Positions 9,229 to 18,035 are shown, counted from the stretch's first letter. The stretch: 60,602 nt of DNA from Christensenella sp964438705 (GCA_964438705.1 CAYTKQ010000019.1:1-60602), one strand, 5' to 3'. The notes: generated from the sequence alone by a model not told the origin. Made by a program: numbers and translations.

Positions 9229-10230
9229 ATGCTGAACGGAAGCCCGGATATCAAGATATTTGCCGGTTCCTCGGGGGTTGCTTTCGCCAAAAAAATGTGC
9301 ACCTACCTCGGTGCGGATTTAGGAGCGTCGGAGGTAATCCACTTTTCTGACGGAAATATTTTTATCCGCATCAAAGAAACTGTACGTGACAAAGACGTTT
9401 ATGTAGTGCTCCCGATAGGTTTGGATCCCAACAACGAACTGGTGGAGCTTTTATTTTGGATGGATTCCTTCAAGCGCGCGAGCGCAAGCTCGGTCACAGC
9501 CATCATTCCATATTTTGGATATGCCAAGGGTGATAAAAAAGACGAGCCCCGCGTTTCCATTCGTGCGCGTGTGTGCGCGGATTGCTTAGAGACGGCGGGT
9601 GCGGACCGCGTGATCACCATGGATCTGCACAGCGCGCAGGTGCAGGGCTTTTTCAAGATCCCGGTCGATCATCTGCTTTCCCTGCCCATCCTGTGCGAAT
9701 ACATCAAGGGGATGGACATCATGGAAAACCTTGTCGTCGTTTCGCCGGACGCCGGCTTTGCCAAGACGGCGCGCAAATATGCCGACTACCTCAAGGTGCC
9801 CGTTGCCATTGGCGATAAGACGCGCACCGGTCACGATGAAAATGCGCAGATTTTGGAGCTCATCGGAAATGTGGAGGGTAAAAACTGCATGATCGTAGAT
9901 GATTTTTCGATCTCGGGCGGTACGCTCATCGACGTTGCGAACATGCTCAAAGCGCGCGGCGCAAAGCGCATCGTTTCTGTTTTGGGCCACATTATGCTCC
10001 GCGAAAAAGGTGTGAAAGCCATCAACGAAAGCCCGATCGAATCGGTTATTTCCACGGACAGCGTGGAAAATCCGTTTATCATCGGTCAGAAGAAATTCCA
10101 GACGGTGTCCGTCGCGCCGCTGTTCGCGGAGGCGGTCTACCGTATTCATGAGCGGGAATCGGTCAGCACTTTGTTTTCCGCGGTGCCGCAGAAGCTGAAG
10201 GACGATTTGAAGGAATCCTGCGGAAAATAA
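9229..10230 (+). CDS. prs: Ribose-phosphate pyrophosphokinase (PRPP synthetase)
   Basis: Makes PRPP from ribose 5-phosphate and ATP for purine, pyrimidine, histidine and tryptophan synthesis. It has 333 residues, against about 315 for the common bacterial enzyme. The signature TMDLHSAQVQGFFKIPVDH, the YFGYAKGDKKDEPR catalytic-loop region and the PRPP loop MIVDDFSISGGT are present. The loop region has KGDKKDEPR where the common class I enzyme has an RQDRK-type motif, so this belongs to the divergent branch seen in several Gram-positive phyla. It stands alone behind a strong promoter and a long-looped terminator. Confidence 0.93.
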   Translation: MLNGSPDIKIFAGSSGVAFAKKMCTYLGADLGASEVIHFSDGNIFIRIKETVRDKDVYVVLPIGLDPNNELVELLFWMDSFKRASASSVTAIIPYFGYAKGDKKDEPRVSIRARVCADCLETAGADRVITMDLHSAQVQGFFKIPVDHLLSLPILCEYIKGMDIMENLVVVSPDAGFAKTARKYADYLKVPVAIGDKTRTGHDENAQILELIGNVEGKNCMIVDDFSISGGTLIDVANMLKARGAKRIVSVLGHIMLREKGVKAINESPIESVISTDSVENPFIIGQKKFQTVSVAPLFAEAVYRIHERESVSTLFSAVPQKLKDDLKESCGK

Positions 10231-10248
10231 GCAGCATTTGTAATAGCA

Positions 10249-10292
10249 GCCCTGCCTTGTTATATTCGACTATGATGAGACAGGGCCTTTTT
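10249..10292 (+). terminator. Terminator after prs
   Basis: GCCCTG pairs with CAGGGC across a long loop (26 nt) and is followed by CTTTTT. It lies between prs and the surface-protein gene. Confidence 0.55.
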
Positions 10293-10309
10293 GTAAGATG
10301 GAGGAATCG

Positions 10310-11587
10310 ATGAAAAAACATGTGAAGATATTTTGGATCGTCGTTGTGGCGGCACTGATGCTGACGCTGATTGCGCCGATGACAGCGTTCGCGGAAAACG
10401 AAGACACACAGCCTACGGAAACGACGGCACCCACGCAGGAGCCGACACAGGCACCCACGCAGGAACCGACGCAAGCGCCGACACAGGCGCCGCCTACGCA
10501 GACACCCACACAAAAGCCGACGCAGGAGCCGACACAGGCACCCACGCAAAGCCCTGCTCCGTCGCCGTCCCCATCGCCCAGCGAAGACGACGCACAGAAC
10601 TATGTCAACGTGACGATGTACATTTACGACAATGGTACGGTTGCGTCGGGGTATACGGTCGCGATCAGCAATCTGAGTCAGACCACCAACAAGGATGGCA
10701 TGGTGTCGTTTCCCGAGGTGCCGGTCAGTGAACACAATGTGACAATCACCAATAAAGACGGAAAACAGAGCGTTGGAAGGATCACCCTTTCGCGCGGGGA
10801 TACGACCGCCATTCAAGATGTTGCGATGGGCGGAAAATATGGGATATCTGTGGCGAACGGCGCGCGGAACCTGTATATGTCCGTGCTGTTTGCGGCGGAA
10901 CAGGCCTTGCAGATCACCGCTGTGGACGAGGTGAAAACGCCCGCGCCCGAGGCGACCGCGACGGCAACGCCCACGGTTACCGGTGCAATCAAGTTTACGG
11001 CTGATTTTGTGGACCCGGCGGGCAAGGCGGTGAGCGGCATCGGCGTACTCGTTAAGCAGGGAGAAAATGCGCTTGGGCAGGGCATGACGGACGCAAAAGG
11101 ACGTTTTGTGCTCAACCAGGGCGGCATCGGCAGTTATCAGTGGGGGCTTATGCCCGCAGGCGGAGCACTGGAACAGGCCAGCATCCTCTCGATCGAGGTG
11201 CAGCAGGGTGCAACGACGAAGATCGTGGCTGCGGAGGGCGACGTATATGTGGTGCAGACGCCGGGCACGACCAAAGACCTGTATTTCAAATTTGAGCAAA
11301 ACGGAAACGCCTTTACCCTCAAGGAGGTCGCGGACAAGGTTCCGGGGGGGATCGATTCGCTGACGCTCGGCATCATCATGGTGGCAGTGATCATCGTGGT
11401 GGTGATCGTGATCATCGTCGTTTTGAAGCACAACAAGAAGAAAAAGCGCAACATCGACAAAATGATGAACGAGCCGCGCGGACGCGAACGCGAGTTTGAG
11501 CTCGAGCATGACGACACGCAAGAGGTGCACGAGCAGCCCAAGCAGACGGGCGGCGCAAACAAGATGGGCGATCGTTCCAGAATGTAA
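10310..11587 (+). CDS. Membrane-anchored surface protein with PTQ-repeat stalk
   Basis: An unrecognised 425-residue type I membrane protein. I chose the ATG at 10310 rather than the in-frame ATG at 10298 because GGAGG overlaps the latter and spaces correctly for the former. A signal peptide (1-28, ending AFA) is followed by a low-complexity stalk of PTQ(E/A/T)PTQ(A) units. Then come two beta-sandwich-like segments resembling carboxypeptidase regulatory or Cna-B-like folds (YTVAISNLSQTTNKDG; GKAVSGIGVLVKQGENA). A very hydrophobic TM (IIMVAVIIVVVIVIIVVL) precedes a roughly 50-residue charged cytoplasmic tail starting KHNKKKKR. There is no sortase motif. A structural or sensory wall role is a guess. 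Confidence 0.8.
   Translation: MKKHVKIFWIVVVAALMLTLIAPMTAFAENEDTQPTETTAPTQEPTQAPTQEPTQAPTQAPPTQTPTQKPTQEPTQAPTQSPAPSPSPSPSEDDAQNYVNVTMYIYDNGTVASGYTVAISNLSQTTNKDGMVSFPEVPVSEHNVTITNKDGKQSVGRITLSRGDTTAIQDVAMGGKYGISVANGARNLYMSVLFAAEQALQITAVDEVKTPAPEATATATPTVTGAIKFTADFVDPAGKAVSGIGVLVKQGENALGQGMTDAKGRFVLNQGGIGSYQWGLMPAGGALEQASILSIEVQQGATTKIVAAEGDVYVVQTPGTTKDLYFKFEQNGNAFTLKEVADKVPGGIDSLTLGIIMVAVIIVVVIVIIVVLKHNKKKKRNIDKMMNEPRGREREFELEHDDTQEVHEQPKQTGGANKMGDRSRM
10429..10549 (+). repeat. Coding tandem repeat (Pro-Thr-Gln units)
   Basis: Imperfect 9- and 12-bp units encode PTQEPTQAPTQ-like sequence inside the preceding gene. Units differ at synonymous positions (GAG/GAA, ACA/ACG), so the array is not freshly amplified. 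Confidence 0.85.
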
Positions 11588-11595
11588 ATCGAATC

Positions 11596-11629
11596 AAAAA
11601 AGCGCCGCGTTTCAAACGCGGCGCTTTTT
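11596..11629. terminator. Bidirectional terminator
   Basis: AGCGCCGCGTTT and AAACGCGGCGCT form a long perfect stem flanked by A5 on the left and T5 on the right. It serves both the plus-strand surface gene and the minus-strand phosphohexomutase gene that converge here. Confidence 0.9.
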
Positions 11630-11641
11630 GCGTCTGCAGAT

Positions 11642-13129
11642 TTATTTTAAATAATTCTCAATGGGAGAGAGATCGAGCTTATCGTAATCCTTTAAAAATG
11701 CGTACAGCTTTTGCGTGATGACACGCGCGCCGCCCGAGATGTCGCTTTCCACATTCACGGGGATCAGCGGGTCGTGCAGGGAGAGCCGTACGAGGAACCA
11801 GCCGTTGCCGTGTCCGTCGCCGAACGAAACGCGAATGCCCTCGTGGTTGTCGGGTGCGATGATAAAATCGTCCTGCTCCCCGGCATAGGTCTCGAGCGCG
11901 GCGATCATATCCGCACCGTATGCCTTAAAATCATCCGCACTTATGTTGAGGCGGAATTCCTCGCTTTCAAGAGGCTCCTTCAAATCCGCGATCAGGTCGG
12001 AAATGGAATGCCCTTGCTTTTTGAGCTTCGCCATCTCGATCAGCAGACGGGTCACAAGGTATGCGCCGTCGTCCAAAAAGAAGTTTTCTTTCAGAGCCGC
12101 ATGGCCGGAGGTCTCGATCGCGAGCTGCGAATCCGTGCCGCTTTCATTGAGGCGGATGGATTCGTTGATGACATTTTTATATCCGCGCTTGAAGCGGTGA
12201 TGCACGCCGCCGCGCGCCGCGATGAATTCCGCGAGGCCGCTCGAGGTGATGGAATCCGTGACGATGGTGGTGCCCGGAAATTCCTTCAAAAGAATGGCGG
12301 AGATCGCCGCGATCAGCCTGTTTTTGTTGAGCACGCTGCCGCCTTTATCCACCGCGCCCGCGCGGTCTACGTCCGTATCGAAGATAAGGCCGAAATCCGC
12401 ACCCGTGCTGACGACCGCGCTGACGATGCTCTTCATCGCGTCCTTATCCTCCGGGTTGGGGATGTGGTTGGGGAACGTGCCGTCCGGATCGAGAAACTGG
12501 CTGCCCTGCGTATCTGCGCCGAGGGGCTTTAGCACCTTGTCCACATAAAAGCCGCCCGCGCCATTGCCCGCGTCCACGATGATCTTGAATCCTTCAAAGG
12601 GTTTTTCTTCACCCGTGGCGGTGCGGATCTTATTTGCAAGAATGCCCGCATATACGCTCATGAAATCCGCCTGTGAGATGCTGCCAGCCGCCGCGGTGGT
12701 GGTCGTGCCGTCCGCCGCGATGCGGATGAGTTCTGCGATGTCCGCTTTTTCCAGCCCGCCGCGCGCTGTGAAGAATTTCAGCCCGTTGCGGTTCATGGGC
12801 AGATGGCTCGCGGTCACCATGACCGCGCCGTCGCACATAAAACCGTTCGTCACCGTCGTCATAAACATGGCGGGCGTAGAAGCCATGCCACAGTCCACAA
12901 CGTCCGCGCCCATGGCAGAAAAACCCTCGATGCACGCCTGCTTGAGCGCGGGTCCGGTGATGCGCGAGTCCATACCGATGGCGATCTTGAGCTTTTTTGC
13001 GCCGTGCGCATAAAGCCACGCTGCAAATGCCTGCGCAAGATCACGCGCGACCTGCTCGGTGAGGTTCGCGCCGTCGCCGAGGGCCACACCGCGTATATCG
13101 CTGCCGTTTTGCAGTTTGGAATAATCCAT
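11642..13129 (-). CDS. Phosphomannomutase/phosphoglucomutase family protein
   Basis: An alpha-D-phosphohexomutase interconverting hexose 1- and 6-phosphates to supply cell-envelope sugar nucleotides. AAAGGAG sits 8 nt before the ATG at 13129. The frame is open 16 codons further upstream but has no ribosome site there, so 495 residues are called. The phosphoserine loop reads MVTASHLPMNRNG, with TASHLP in place of TASHNP. The metal loop reads DTDVDRAG and the sugar loop ETSGHAAL, near the usual GEMSGH position. Whether it prefers mannose or glucose cannot be told from motifs. It stands alone, convergent with the PTQ protein. Confidence 0.88.
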   Translation of the reverse strand: MDYSKLQNGSDIRGVALGDGANLTEQVARDLAQAFAAWLYAHGAKKLKIAIGMDSRITGPALKQACIEGFSAMGADVVDCGMASTPAMFMTTVTNGFMCDGAVMVTASHLPMNRNGLKFFTARGGLEKADIAELIRIAADGTTTTAAAGSISQADFMSVYAGILANKIRTATGEEKPFEGFKIIVDAGNGAGGFYVDKVLKPLGADTQGSQFLDPDGTFPNHIPNPEDKDAMKSIVSAVVSTGADFGLIFDTDVDRAGAVDKGGSVLNKNRLIAAISAILLKEFPGTTIVTDSITSSGLAEFIAARGGVHHRFKRGYKNVINESIRLNESGTDSQLAIETSGHAALKENFFLDDGAYLVTRLLIEMAKLKKQGHSISDLIADLKEPLESEEFRLNISADDFKAYGADMIAALETYAGEQDDFIIAPDNHEGIRVSFGDGHGNGWFLVRLSLHDPLIPVNVESDISGGARVITQKLYAFLKDYDKLDLSPIENYLK

Positions 13130-13463
13130 AATTTCCACTCCTTTCAAATAAGGCACACAAGCGTGCCTGTTCAACAAAAATGCGTTGATATCATTATTTT
13201 AACGGGAAAGGGAAAGATGTTCAATACCGCGAACCAAATCATTTTTCGCGGCGCGGGAAAAATCTTTTCAAAAATGGAAAAACATGAAAAATAATATGTT
13301 TTTGTTCAGAATGGCCTGTCCGTGGTACACAAAAGCGACACAAGCTTGAGATATGACGTTTCCGTAACAAAAACAGTTGAAAAAAGGGCCTTGTTGTATT
13401 ATGATATATGATATGTAGGCATATTGTGCCTCCAAGAGTAATCGAGAAGAGAGGCTTCGATGA
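13130..13463. other. Divergent intergenic region
   Basis: This gap separates the phosphohexomutase (minus) from the mreB-like gene (plus). It holds a small inverted repeat GGCACAC/GTGCC near 13153-13168, the plus promoter at 13377-13405, and a short AGGCA/TGCCT hairpin at 13417-13431 in the leader. I see no gene in it. Confidence 0.5.
13377..13405 (+). promoter_or_regulatory. Promoter of mreB-like gene
   Basis: TTGAAA and TATGAT are separated by 17 bp, about 60 bp before the start codon. Confidence 0.7.
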
Positions 13464-14513
13464 ATGGGTTTATTCGGTAATTTTAACGATATAGGAATCG
13501 ACCTTGGCACAGCGACGGTTCTGGTTTATGTCAGAGGAAAGGGAATCGTTCTGCGCGAGCCTTCGGTCGTGGCTGTAGACAGGCTTTCCGGCCGTATGCT
13601 TGCCATTGGTGAGGAAGCGCGCATCATGCTCGGCCGTACGCCCGGAAACATCGTGGCGGTGCGTCCGCTGCGCGAAGGCGTGATTTCGAACTTCCACGAC
13701 ACGGAACGCATGCTGCGCTATTTTCTGCGTAAGGTGATCGGCAAACGCATGTTTTTCAAGCCGCGCGTGGTGGTATGTGTGCCTTCCGGCGTAACGGAGG
13801 TGGAAAAGCGTTCCGTTATCGAGGCGACAGAGGAGGCGGGCGCGCGTCATACCTGCCTCATCGAGGAGCCCATTGCGGCGGCGATCGGCGCGGGAATCGA
13901 CATCGGCGCGCCGCAGGGCAACATGGTGCTCGACATCGGCGGCGGTACGGCGGATATGGCTGTCATCTCCCTGGGCGGGGCGGTCATCAGCGACTCCATT
14001 AAAATTGCCGGTGATACGTTTGACGAATATATTTCCAGATACATCAAAAAGAAATACAATATGCTCATCGGCGAGCGTACGGCGGAGGAGATCAAGATCA
14101 ACATCGGCTCCGCGTTTCCGCGCAAAGAGGAAGCATATATGGAGGTGACGGGGCGCAACCTGATCTCCGGCCTTCCGAAGACGATCACGATCAGCTCGAA
14201 CGAGACGATCGAGGCGATGCAGGAGCCCTTGAACCGCATCATGGAAACCATGCACAGCGTTCTGGAGCGGTGCCCACCGGAGCTGACGGCGGATATCGCG
14301 GAAAACGGCATCTGCATGACGGGCGGCGGATCGCTGCTGTATGGGCTTGACAGACTGCTGACAGAGCGCACCAAGATCCCTTGCTACGTGGCGGAGGATG
14401 CGGTGTCGTGCGTTGCGATCGGCACGGGCAAGGCGCTCGAATCCATCGACGTATACAGCGCAGGTGCGGTCTATGATTACCGGCGCGGAGATTATTACAA
14501 TCAAGGCTATTGA
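13464..14513 (+). CDS. MreB/Mbl-family actin-like protein
   Basis: A cytoskeletal ATPase of the MreB family, which guides peptidoglycan synthesis along the lateral wall. It has 349 residues. Phosphate-1 motif IGIDLGTATVLVYV begins near residue 10, phosphate-2 LDIGGGTADMAVI is near 156-168, and the adenosine motif MTGGGSLLYGLDRLL is near the end. EEPIAAAIGAG matches the family. It lacks the usual mreC-mreD neighbours and is alone between its own promoter and terminator, so it is probably an Mbl/MreBH-type paralogue. An overlapping ATG at 13460 opens a six-codon frame, but the conserved N-terminus demands the start at 13464. Confidence 0.92.
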   Translation: MGLFGNFNDIGIDLGTATVLVYVRGKGIVLREPSVVAVDRLSGRMLAIGEEARIMLGRTPGNIVAVRPLREGVISNFHDTERMLRYFLRKVIGKRMFFKPRVVVCVPSGVTEVEKRSVIEATEEAGARHTCLIEEPIAAAIGAGIDIGAPQGNMVLDIGGGTADMAVISLGGAVISDSIKIAGDTFDEYISRYIKKKYNMLIGERTAEEIKINIGSAFPRKEEAYMEVTGRNLISGLPKTITISSNETIEAMQEPLNRIMETMHSVLERCPPELTADIAENGICMTGGGSLLYGLDRLLTERTKIPCYVAEDAVSCVAIGTGKALESIDVYSAGAVYDYRRGDYYNQGY

Positions 14514-14527
14514 GCAAAAAGAGAAAG

Positions 14528-14573
14528 CGGGGGCTGCTCCCACACGGGGCGGCCTCCTTTTTTGGCGGCGGGC
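14528..14573 (+). terminator. Terminator after mreB-like gene
   Basis: A GC-rich stem (GGGGCTGCTCCC region against GGGCGGCCTCC, with one wobble and a bulge) is followed by six T. Confidence 0.6.
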
Positions 14574-14681
14574 TTTTTAAAAATTTTGTAAACAATCGAA
14601 AAAAGGCTTCGCAAAGCGATTGAAATCAATTAATATAAGATAGATAGTAAACCAGAGGAATCAAGCGGAGGAACATGGGTT

Positions 14682-15767
14682 TTGAATCAAAGAGCGGAAG
14701 TGAACCATCATAAAAAAATCAAGGGACTGCTGGCTGCGCTGATCGTGCTGATCGTTGCGGCAGTTTTTGTGTTTATGTCCTTATACAATACCTATCAGGG
14801 GCTGCGCGCGAACCCGATGTCGGCATTTGTGCAAACAGGGAACGACGCGGCCACAGCCACGGATGACCTGAAATATGATAATAACGCAAACGTGCAGACC
14901 GTGACCATTGACGGAAAGCAATATAGCGCGAAGCAAAACGTGATCACCGTGCTGATGCTGGGCATCGATTCGGATGGCAGCGCGGAAAAAACGGCGCAGG
15001 GAGAGCGCAGCGATATGATGCTGCTGTGCACAGTCGATTTGGAGGGAGGCGAGGAAGGCATCACATTCACCTCGATTCCGCGCGACACGCGTACGACGGT
15101 GCATAAGGTGGATGCGAACACGGGAAAAATACTCGATAAGGACTGGATCACGAAGCTGAACCACGCCTACAACATTGGCGGTATGACGAAGGGTTATGGC
15201 GCAGACAACGCGATGCGCGCGACGGAAGACCTGATCGAAATCGACGGACAGCTGAGCATTCCGGTGCAGTATTACCTGTCCATCGACTTAGAACACTTAA
15301 GCGATCTTGCGGACGCGCTTGGCGGCGTGGAGGTGACGCTCGATCAGAACTATCCGGATATTGGCAAAAAAGGCGACACCATCAATCTGAAGGGAGAAAA
15401 GGTGCGGCTTTATCTGCAAAACCGCAAACAGATGGAGGGCGGCGAAACGGATCGCCAGCGTCACGAGCAGGAGTTTATGATGGCGATCGCCCGGAAAATC
15501 AAGGACATGGGCGCGGTGCAGTCGGCATCCAAGTTATTCACGCAATTGCAGGACGTCGTACACCTGAATTTGAACCTCGACCAGATCGTCGCCATGGCTG
15601 GTGTGCTCGACAAGGTATCGCTCGAGGACATTGAACGTACGATCTTTGAGGTGGGTGATTATTCCATGGAATATGATGAATATATGGGTCGTGACCTCGA
15701 TTTTTATATGATGGATGAGCAGGAGCTTACGGAGAAGATGCTGGGGCTTTACTACAACCCGGCATAA
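14682..15767 (+). CDS. LytR-CpsA-Psr family wall glycopolymer ligase
   Basis: LCP proteins transfer teichoic acids or capsular polymers from undecaprenyl carriers to peptidoglycan outside the membrane. The start is TTG at 14682, since GGAGGAA lies 8-9 nt upstream. An ATG 7 nt earlier is out of frame and soon stops. A short cytoplasmic N-terminus and one TM (about 15-33, LLAALIVLIVAAVFVFMSL) precede the LCP domain, with VLMLGIDSDG, ERSDMMLLCTVD and SIPRDTRT carrying the conserved Asp and Arg residues. YYLSIDLEHLSDLADALGGVEV follows the family pattern. The protein has 361 residues. It is a single-gene unit ending in a strong bidirectional terminator. Confidence 0.9.
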   Translation: MNQRAEVNHHKKIKGLLAALIVLIVAAVFVFMSLYNTYQGLRANPMSAFVQTGNDAATATDDLKYDNNANVQTVTIDGKQYSAKQNVITVLMLGIDSDGSAEKTAQGERSDMMLLCTVDLEGGEEGITFTSIPRDTRTTVHKVDANTGKILDKDWITKLNHAYNIGGMTKGYGADNAMRATEDLIEIDGQLSIPVQYYLSIDLEHLSDLADALGGVEVTLDQNYPDIGKKGDTINLKGEKVRLYLQNRKQMEGGETDRQRHEQEFMMAIARKIKDMGAVQSASKLFTQLQDVVHLNLNLDQIVAMAGVLDKVSLEDIERTIFEVGDYSMEYDEYMGRDLDFYMMDEQELTEKMLGLYYNPA

Positions 15768-15781
15768 CCCCATCAACACGC

Positions 15782-15818
15782 AAAAAAGCTACGCGGAGGT
15801 TTCTCTGCGTAGCTTTTT
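15782..15818. terminator. Bidirectional terminator
   Basis: AAAAAGCTACGC and GCGTAGCTTTTT form a 12-bp stem around a 12-nt loop, between the converging LCP and ferredoxin genes. Confidence 0.9.
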
Positions 15819-15842
15819 GATATGCGGCGTGAGAGCAGAACG

Positions 15843-16028
15843 TCAGTCTTCCACGCGAATGACATCCGCGGGGCAACCGCTCTGCGCTTCAAACGCGCCT
15901 TCCTCGTTTTCGGCGGAAACCTCCGCATAGACCTCGGCGATGCCTTCGTCCGTCATGCGGAACACACCGGGGCATAGGCTTTCACACAGCCCGCAGCCAA
16001 TGCAGCCGTCGTCAATAAACGCTTTCAT
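15843..16028 (-). CDS. Mono-cluster [4Fe-4S] ferredoxin
   Basis: A small electron carrier of 61 residues. Two ATGs lie two codons apart; AAGGAGG (16036-16042) is 7 nt from the one at 16028 but only 1 nt from the one at 16034, so the shorter form is chosen. Cysteines C9, C12 and C15 (CIGCGLC) plus C52 (GCPADVI) are the expected ligands of one [4Fe-4S] cluster. C19 (followed by Pro) occupies the position of a former second-cluster or disulfide cysteine. The protein is very acidic, typical of clostridial ferredoxins. Partner enzymes are not adjacent. Confidence 0.93.
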   Translation of the reverse strand: MKAFIDDGCIGCGLCESLCPGVFRMTDEGIAEVYAEVSAENEEGAFEAQSGCPADVIRVED

Positions 16029-16168
16029 ATTCATTCCTCCTTATCTTGCTCATTAGAATCAAATCCTTCCTGTTTGTTTAATAAGCATCCTGCATGGGTG
16101 TAAACATGTTTATCAAAAGGGAGGCGGGGTAATATATAAGAAAAGCAGAACGAAAAGGAGGCGGCATT

Positions 16169-16318
16169 ATGGAAAAAAGAGAAATCACGCCCGGAGAATT
16201 TGCGGACCCGGAAGATGTGACGCTTCAAAAACCTGAGGATGAAAAGGAATTTGATGACGGAGTATCTGCCTCGTTCCTGCGGTTCGATGGCGAGGAAAAT
16301 CAGGACGGACATAAATAA
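16169..16318 (+). CDS. Small acidic protein, 49 residues, unknown
   Basis: A short frame beginning MEKREITPGEFADPEDV and ending FDGEENQDGHK, preceded by AAGGAGG at 7-nt spacing and followed within 10 nt by a clear terminator. This makes translation likely despite its size. It is strongly acidic (many Glu/Asp), has no cysteine and no membrane segment, and resembles no family I recognise. It is divergent from the ferredoxin gene, sharing a 140-bp region. A redox or regulatory link to the ferredoxin is possible but only positional. Confidence 0.65.
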   Translation: MEKREITPGEFADPEDVTLQKPEDEKEFDDGVSASFLRFDGEENQDGHK

Positions 16319-16325
16319 TCAACAA

Positions 16326-16354
16326 AAAGCGGCGCCCTTAAGCGCTGTTTTTTT
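16326..16354 (+). terminator. Terminator after the 49-residue ORF
   Basis: AAAGCGGCGC and GCGCTGTTTT pair over 10 bp with two G-U wobbles and a CCTTAA loop, and lead into a T run. Confidence 0.8.
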
Positions 16355-16470
16355 GTGGTCTATTTGGCAAAGCATGAAAATTTAATGAAAAAACCGGGGA
16401 TTGTTGTATAGGGCGGGGCAGTGTGATAACATGAAGTCAATAAAGGCCCGCTGGGCAAAGGAGAAGCGTT

Positions 16471-16977
16471 ATGATCAAAAAAGATTGGGATATCATGCAG
16501 GTGTGTATCGTTGTCAGGGATTTGAAAAAGTACGTCAGGAATTATTGGGAAAAAATGGGCATTGGCCCGTGGAAGCTGCGCCATTTTACAAATGAGATCG
16601 TCAGGGATTTCAAGGTGGACGGCAAGGTGGTCGAGGAGGCGTTCGATTTTCACATTGCGGTCTGTCAGGTCGGTCGCGTTGAATTTGAGATCATCCAGCC
16701 GATCAAGGGGCCGAATTGCTATTTCCGTTTCCTCGAGGAAAAAGGCGAGGGCCTGCACCATGTGAAAGTGGTGATCGACAAGGAAGAAGTAGGGGAAATG
16801 GTGCAATATTTCGAGGCGAATGGAAACCCGATTTTGCAGACCGGATGGGTGGACGAAGATTTCCACGCGTATCCGGATACGCAGGAGGACCTTGCCATGA
16901 TGCTCGAGCTGGGTGTGCCCGGGCCGATCGATGTGCCCTATGAGCTCTATCCGCCGGAAGCGATCAAACAACAGTAA
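16471..16977 (+). CDS. VOC (glyoxalase/dioxygenase fold) family protein
   Basis: A 168-residue vicinal-oxygen-chelate protein starting MIKKDWDIMQVCIVVRDLKK, with paired beta-alpha-beta units. EFEIIQPIKGPNCYFRFLEEKG and GLHHVKVVI resemble methylmalonyl-CoA epimerase-like members, where the His of GLHH and Glu of EFEI bind the metal. AAGGAG precedes the ATG. It lies 11 bp before a Gfo/Idh oxidoreductase, so the two form an operon and probably act on the same sugar- or acid-derived substrate. The reaction cannot be assigned. Confidence 0.82.
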   Translation: MIKKDWDIMQVCIVVRDLKKYVRNYWEKMGIGPWKLRHFTNEIVRDFKVDGKVVEEAFDFHIAVCQVGRVEFEIIQPIKGPNCYFRFLEEKGEGLHHVKVVIDKEEVGEMVQYFEANGNPILQTGWVDEDFHAYPDTQEDLAMMLELGVPGPIDVPYELYPPEAIKQQ

Positions 16978-16988
16978 GGGAGAACATC

Positions 16989-17993
16989 ATGGAGCAGATT
17001 AAATGGGGCGTCGTAGGCACGGGGTATATCGCGGGCAATTTTGCGGAATGCATGGATTTCGTGCCTGAAGCGCAAAAAGCAGCGGTGACGGGAACGAGCG
17101 AAAAAAAGGCGAGGGCCTTCGCGGAGGAATACGGCTTTGAACAGAGTTTTGCGAGCATGGAGGATATGATCGCACAAGCGCAGCCGGATATCGTCTACAT
17201 CGCGGTGCCCAACCACCTTCATTTCGACCTTGTGATGCGCGCGCTCGAACTGGGCGTGCATGTGTTGTGTGAAAAACCGATGGCGGACAATCTGTTTCAG
17301 TTGGAGCAGATGATTGCAAAGGCACGGGAAAAGGGCTTGTTTCTGATGGAGGGAATGTGGACGCGATGCTTCCCCGCAGTGCGCAGGGCTGTCGAATGGA
17401 TGGCGGACGGCGCGATCGGGCAGGTGATGTCTGTGCGCGCGGATTTTGGCATCAAGTCCGCGCCCGACTGGCAGTCATGGAAGGCGAGTGCGGCGGCGAG
17501 CGGCGGTGCGCTGCGCGACGTGGGCGTATATGCCGTGGCGATGGCGTTCCTCGGTTTTCAGACATCGCCGGAGTCGATCGTTTCCGTCTGTACGCTCAAG
17601 GATGGTGCGGATGTACATTCAGAAATGATGTTTCGCTATGGCGGAAGCAGGGCGGCATTTCTTTCCGGCTCATTTGAACTGATCACCGATCATCATGCCA
17701 CGATCTATGGGGATAAGGGCGCGATCGTGCTCGGTGAAAAGCTGTGGTGCCCGCATCGGGCGCAGCTTTATTCGTATGATGGGGACGACGTGTTCACAAA
17801 GGTACTGCGTGAAACGTTTGAGGATGATTATGAATCGCATGGATTTCAGTATGAGATCGCCCATGTGTGCATGTGTCTGACGGAGGGTAAAACGCAGAGT
17901 CCTTACTTCCCGCTTATGGAAAGCGAGGACATCATGCGGGTGACGGACAAACTGCGCAGCGAGTGGGGTGTGCGTTATGCATCGGATCAATGA
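16989..17993 (+). CDS. Gfo/Idh/MocA family oxidoreductase
   Basis: An NAD(P)-dependent dehydrogenase-fold protein of 334 residues. The N-terminal Rossmann fold begins WGVVGTGYIAGNF, an uncommon form of the GxGxxG motif. CEKPMADN holds the catalytic-lysine signature EKP near residue 93, and the C-terminal Gfo/Idh/MocA domain follows. GGALRDVGVYAVAMAFLG matches the trans-1,2-dihydrobenzene-1,2-diol dehydrogenase/YceM branch, which commonly acts on sugars or inositols. It is co-transcribed with the VOC gene and ends at a terminator. Confidence 0.9.
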   Translation: MEQIKWGVVGTGYIAGNFAECMDFVPEAQKAAVTGTSEKKARAFAEEYGFEQSFASMEDMIAQAQPDIVYIAVPNHLHFDLVMRALELGVHVLCEKPMADNLFQLEQMIAKAREKGLFLMEGMWTRCFPAVRRAVEWMADGAIGQVMSVRADFGIKSAPDWQSWKASAAASGGALRDVGVYAVAMAFLGFQTSPESIVSVCTLKDGADVHSEMMFRYGGSRAAFLSGSFELITDHHATIYGDKGAIVLGEKLWCPHRAQLYSYDGDDVFTKVLRETFEDDYESHGFQYEIAHVCMCLTEGKTQSPYFPLMESEDIMRVTDKLRSEWGVRYASDQ

Positions 17994-17998
17994 AACAG

Positions 17999-18035
17999 CA
18001 AAGACGGGGGCGCATAACGCGGCTCCGTCTTTTTA
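17999..18035 (+). terminator. Terminator after VOC-Gfo/Idh operon
   Basis: AAAGACGG and CCGTCTTT pair, with inner G/C pairing, and are followed by a T run. Confidence 0.85.

Noticed and set aside
10429..10549. Short tandem repeats that might suggest a CRISPR array
   Set aside because: Units are 9-12 bp, contiguous without spacers, and encode PTQ repeats in frame. No CRISPR array or cas gene is seen anywhere in the window.
10163..11530. A 455-codon open frame on the minus strand opposite the PTQ surface protein
   Set aside because: Composition is His/Arg/Cys-rich with no ribosome site and no recognisable domain. The plus-strand protein has signal peptide, TM and terminator. It is a shadow caused by codon bias.
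13460..13480. A six-codon frame overlapping the mreB-like start (ATGAATG arrangement)
   Set aside because: It could be an upstream regulatory mini-frame, but there is no good SD for it and such overlaps arise easily by chance.
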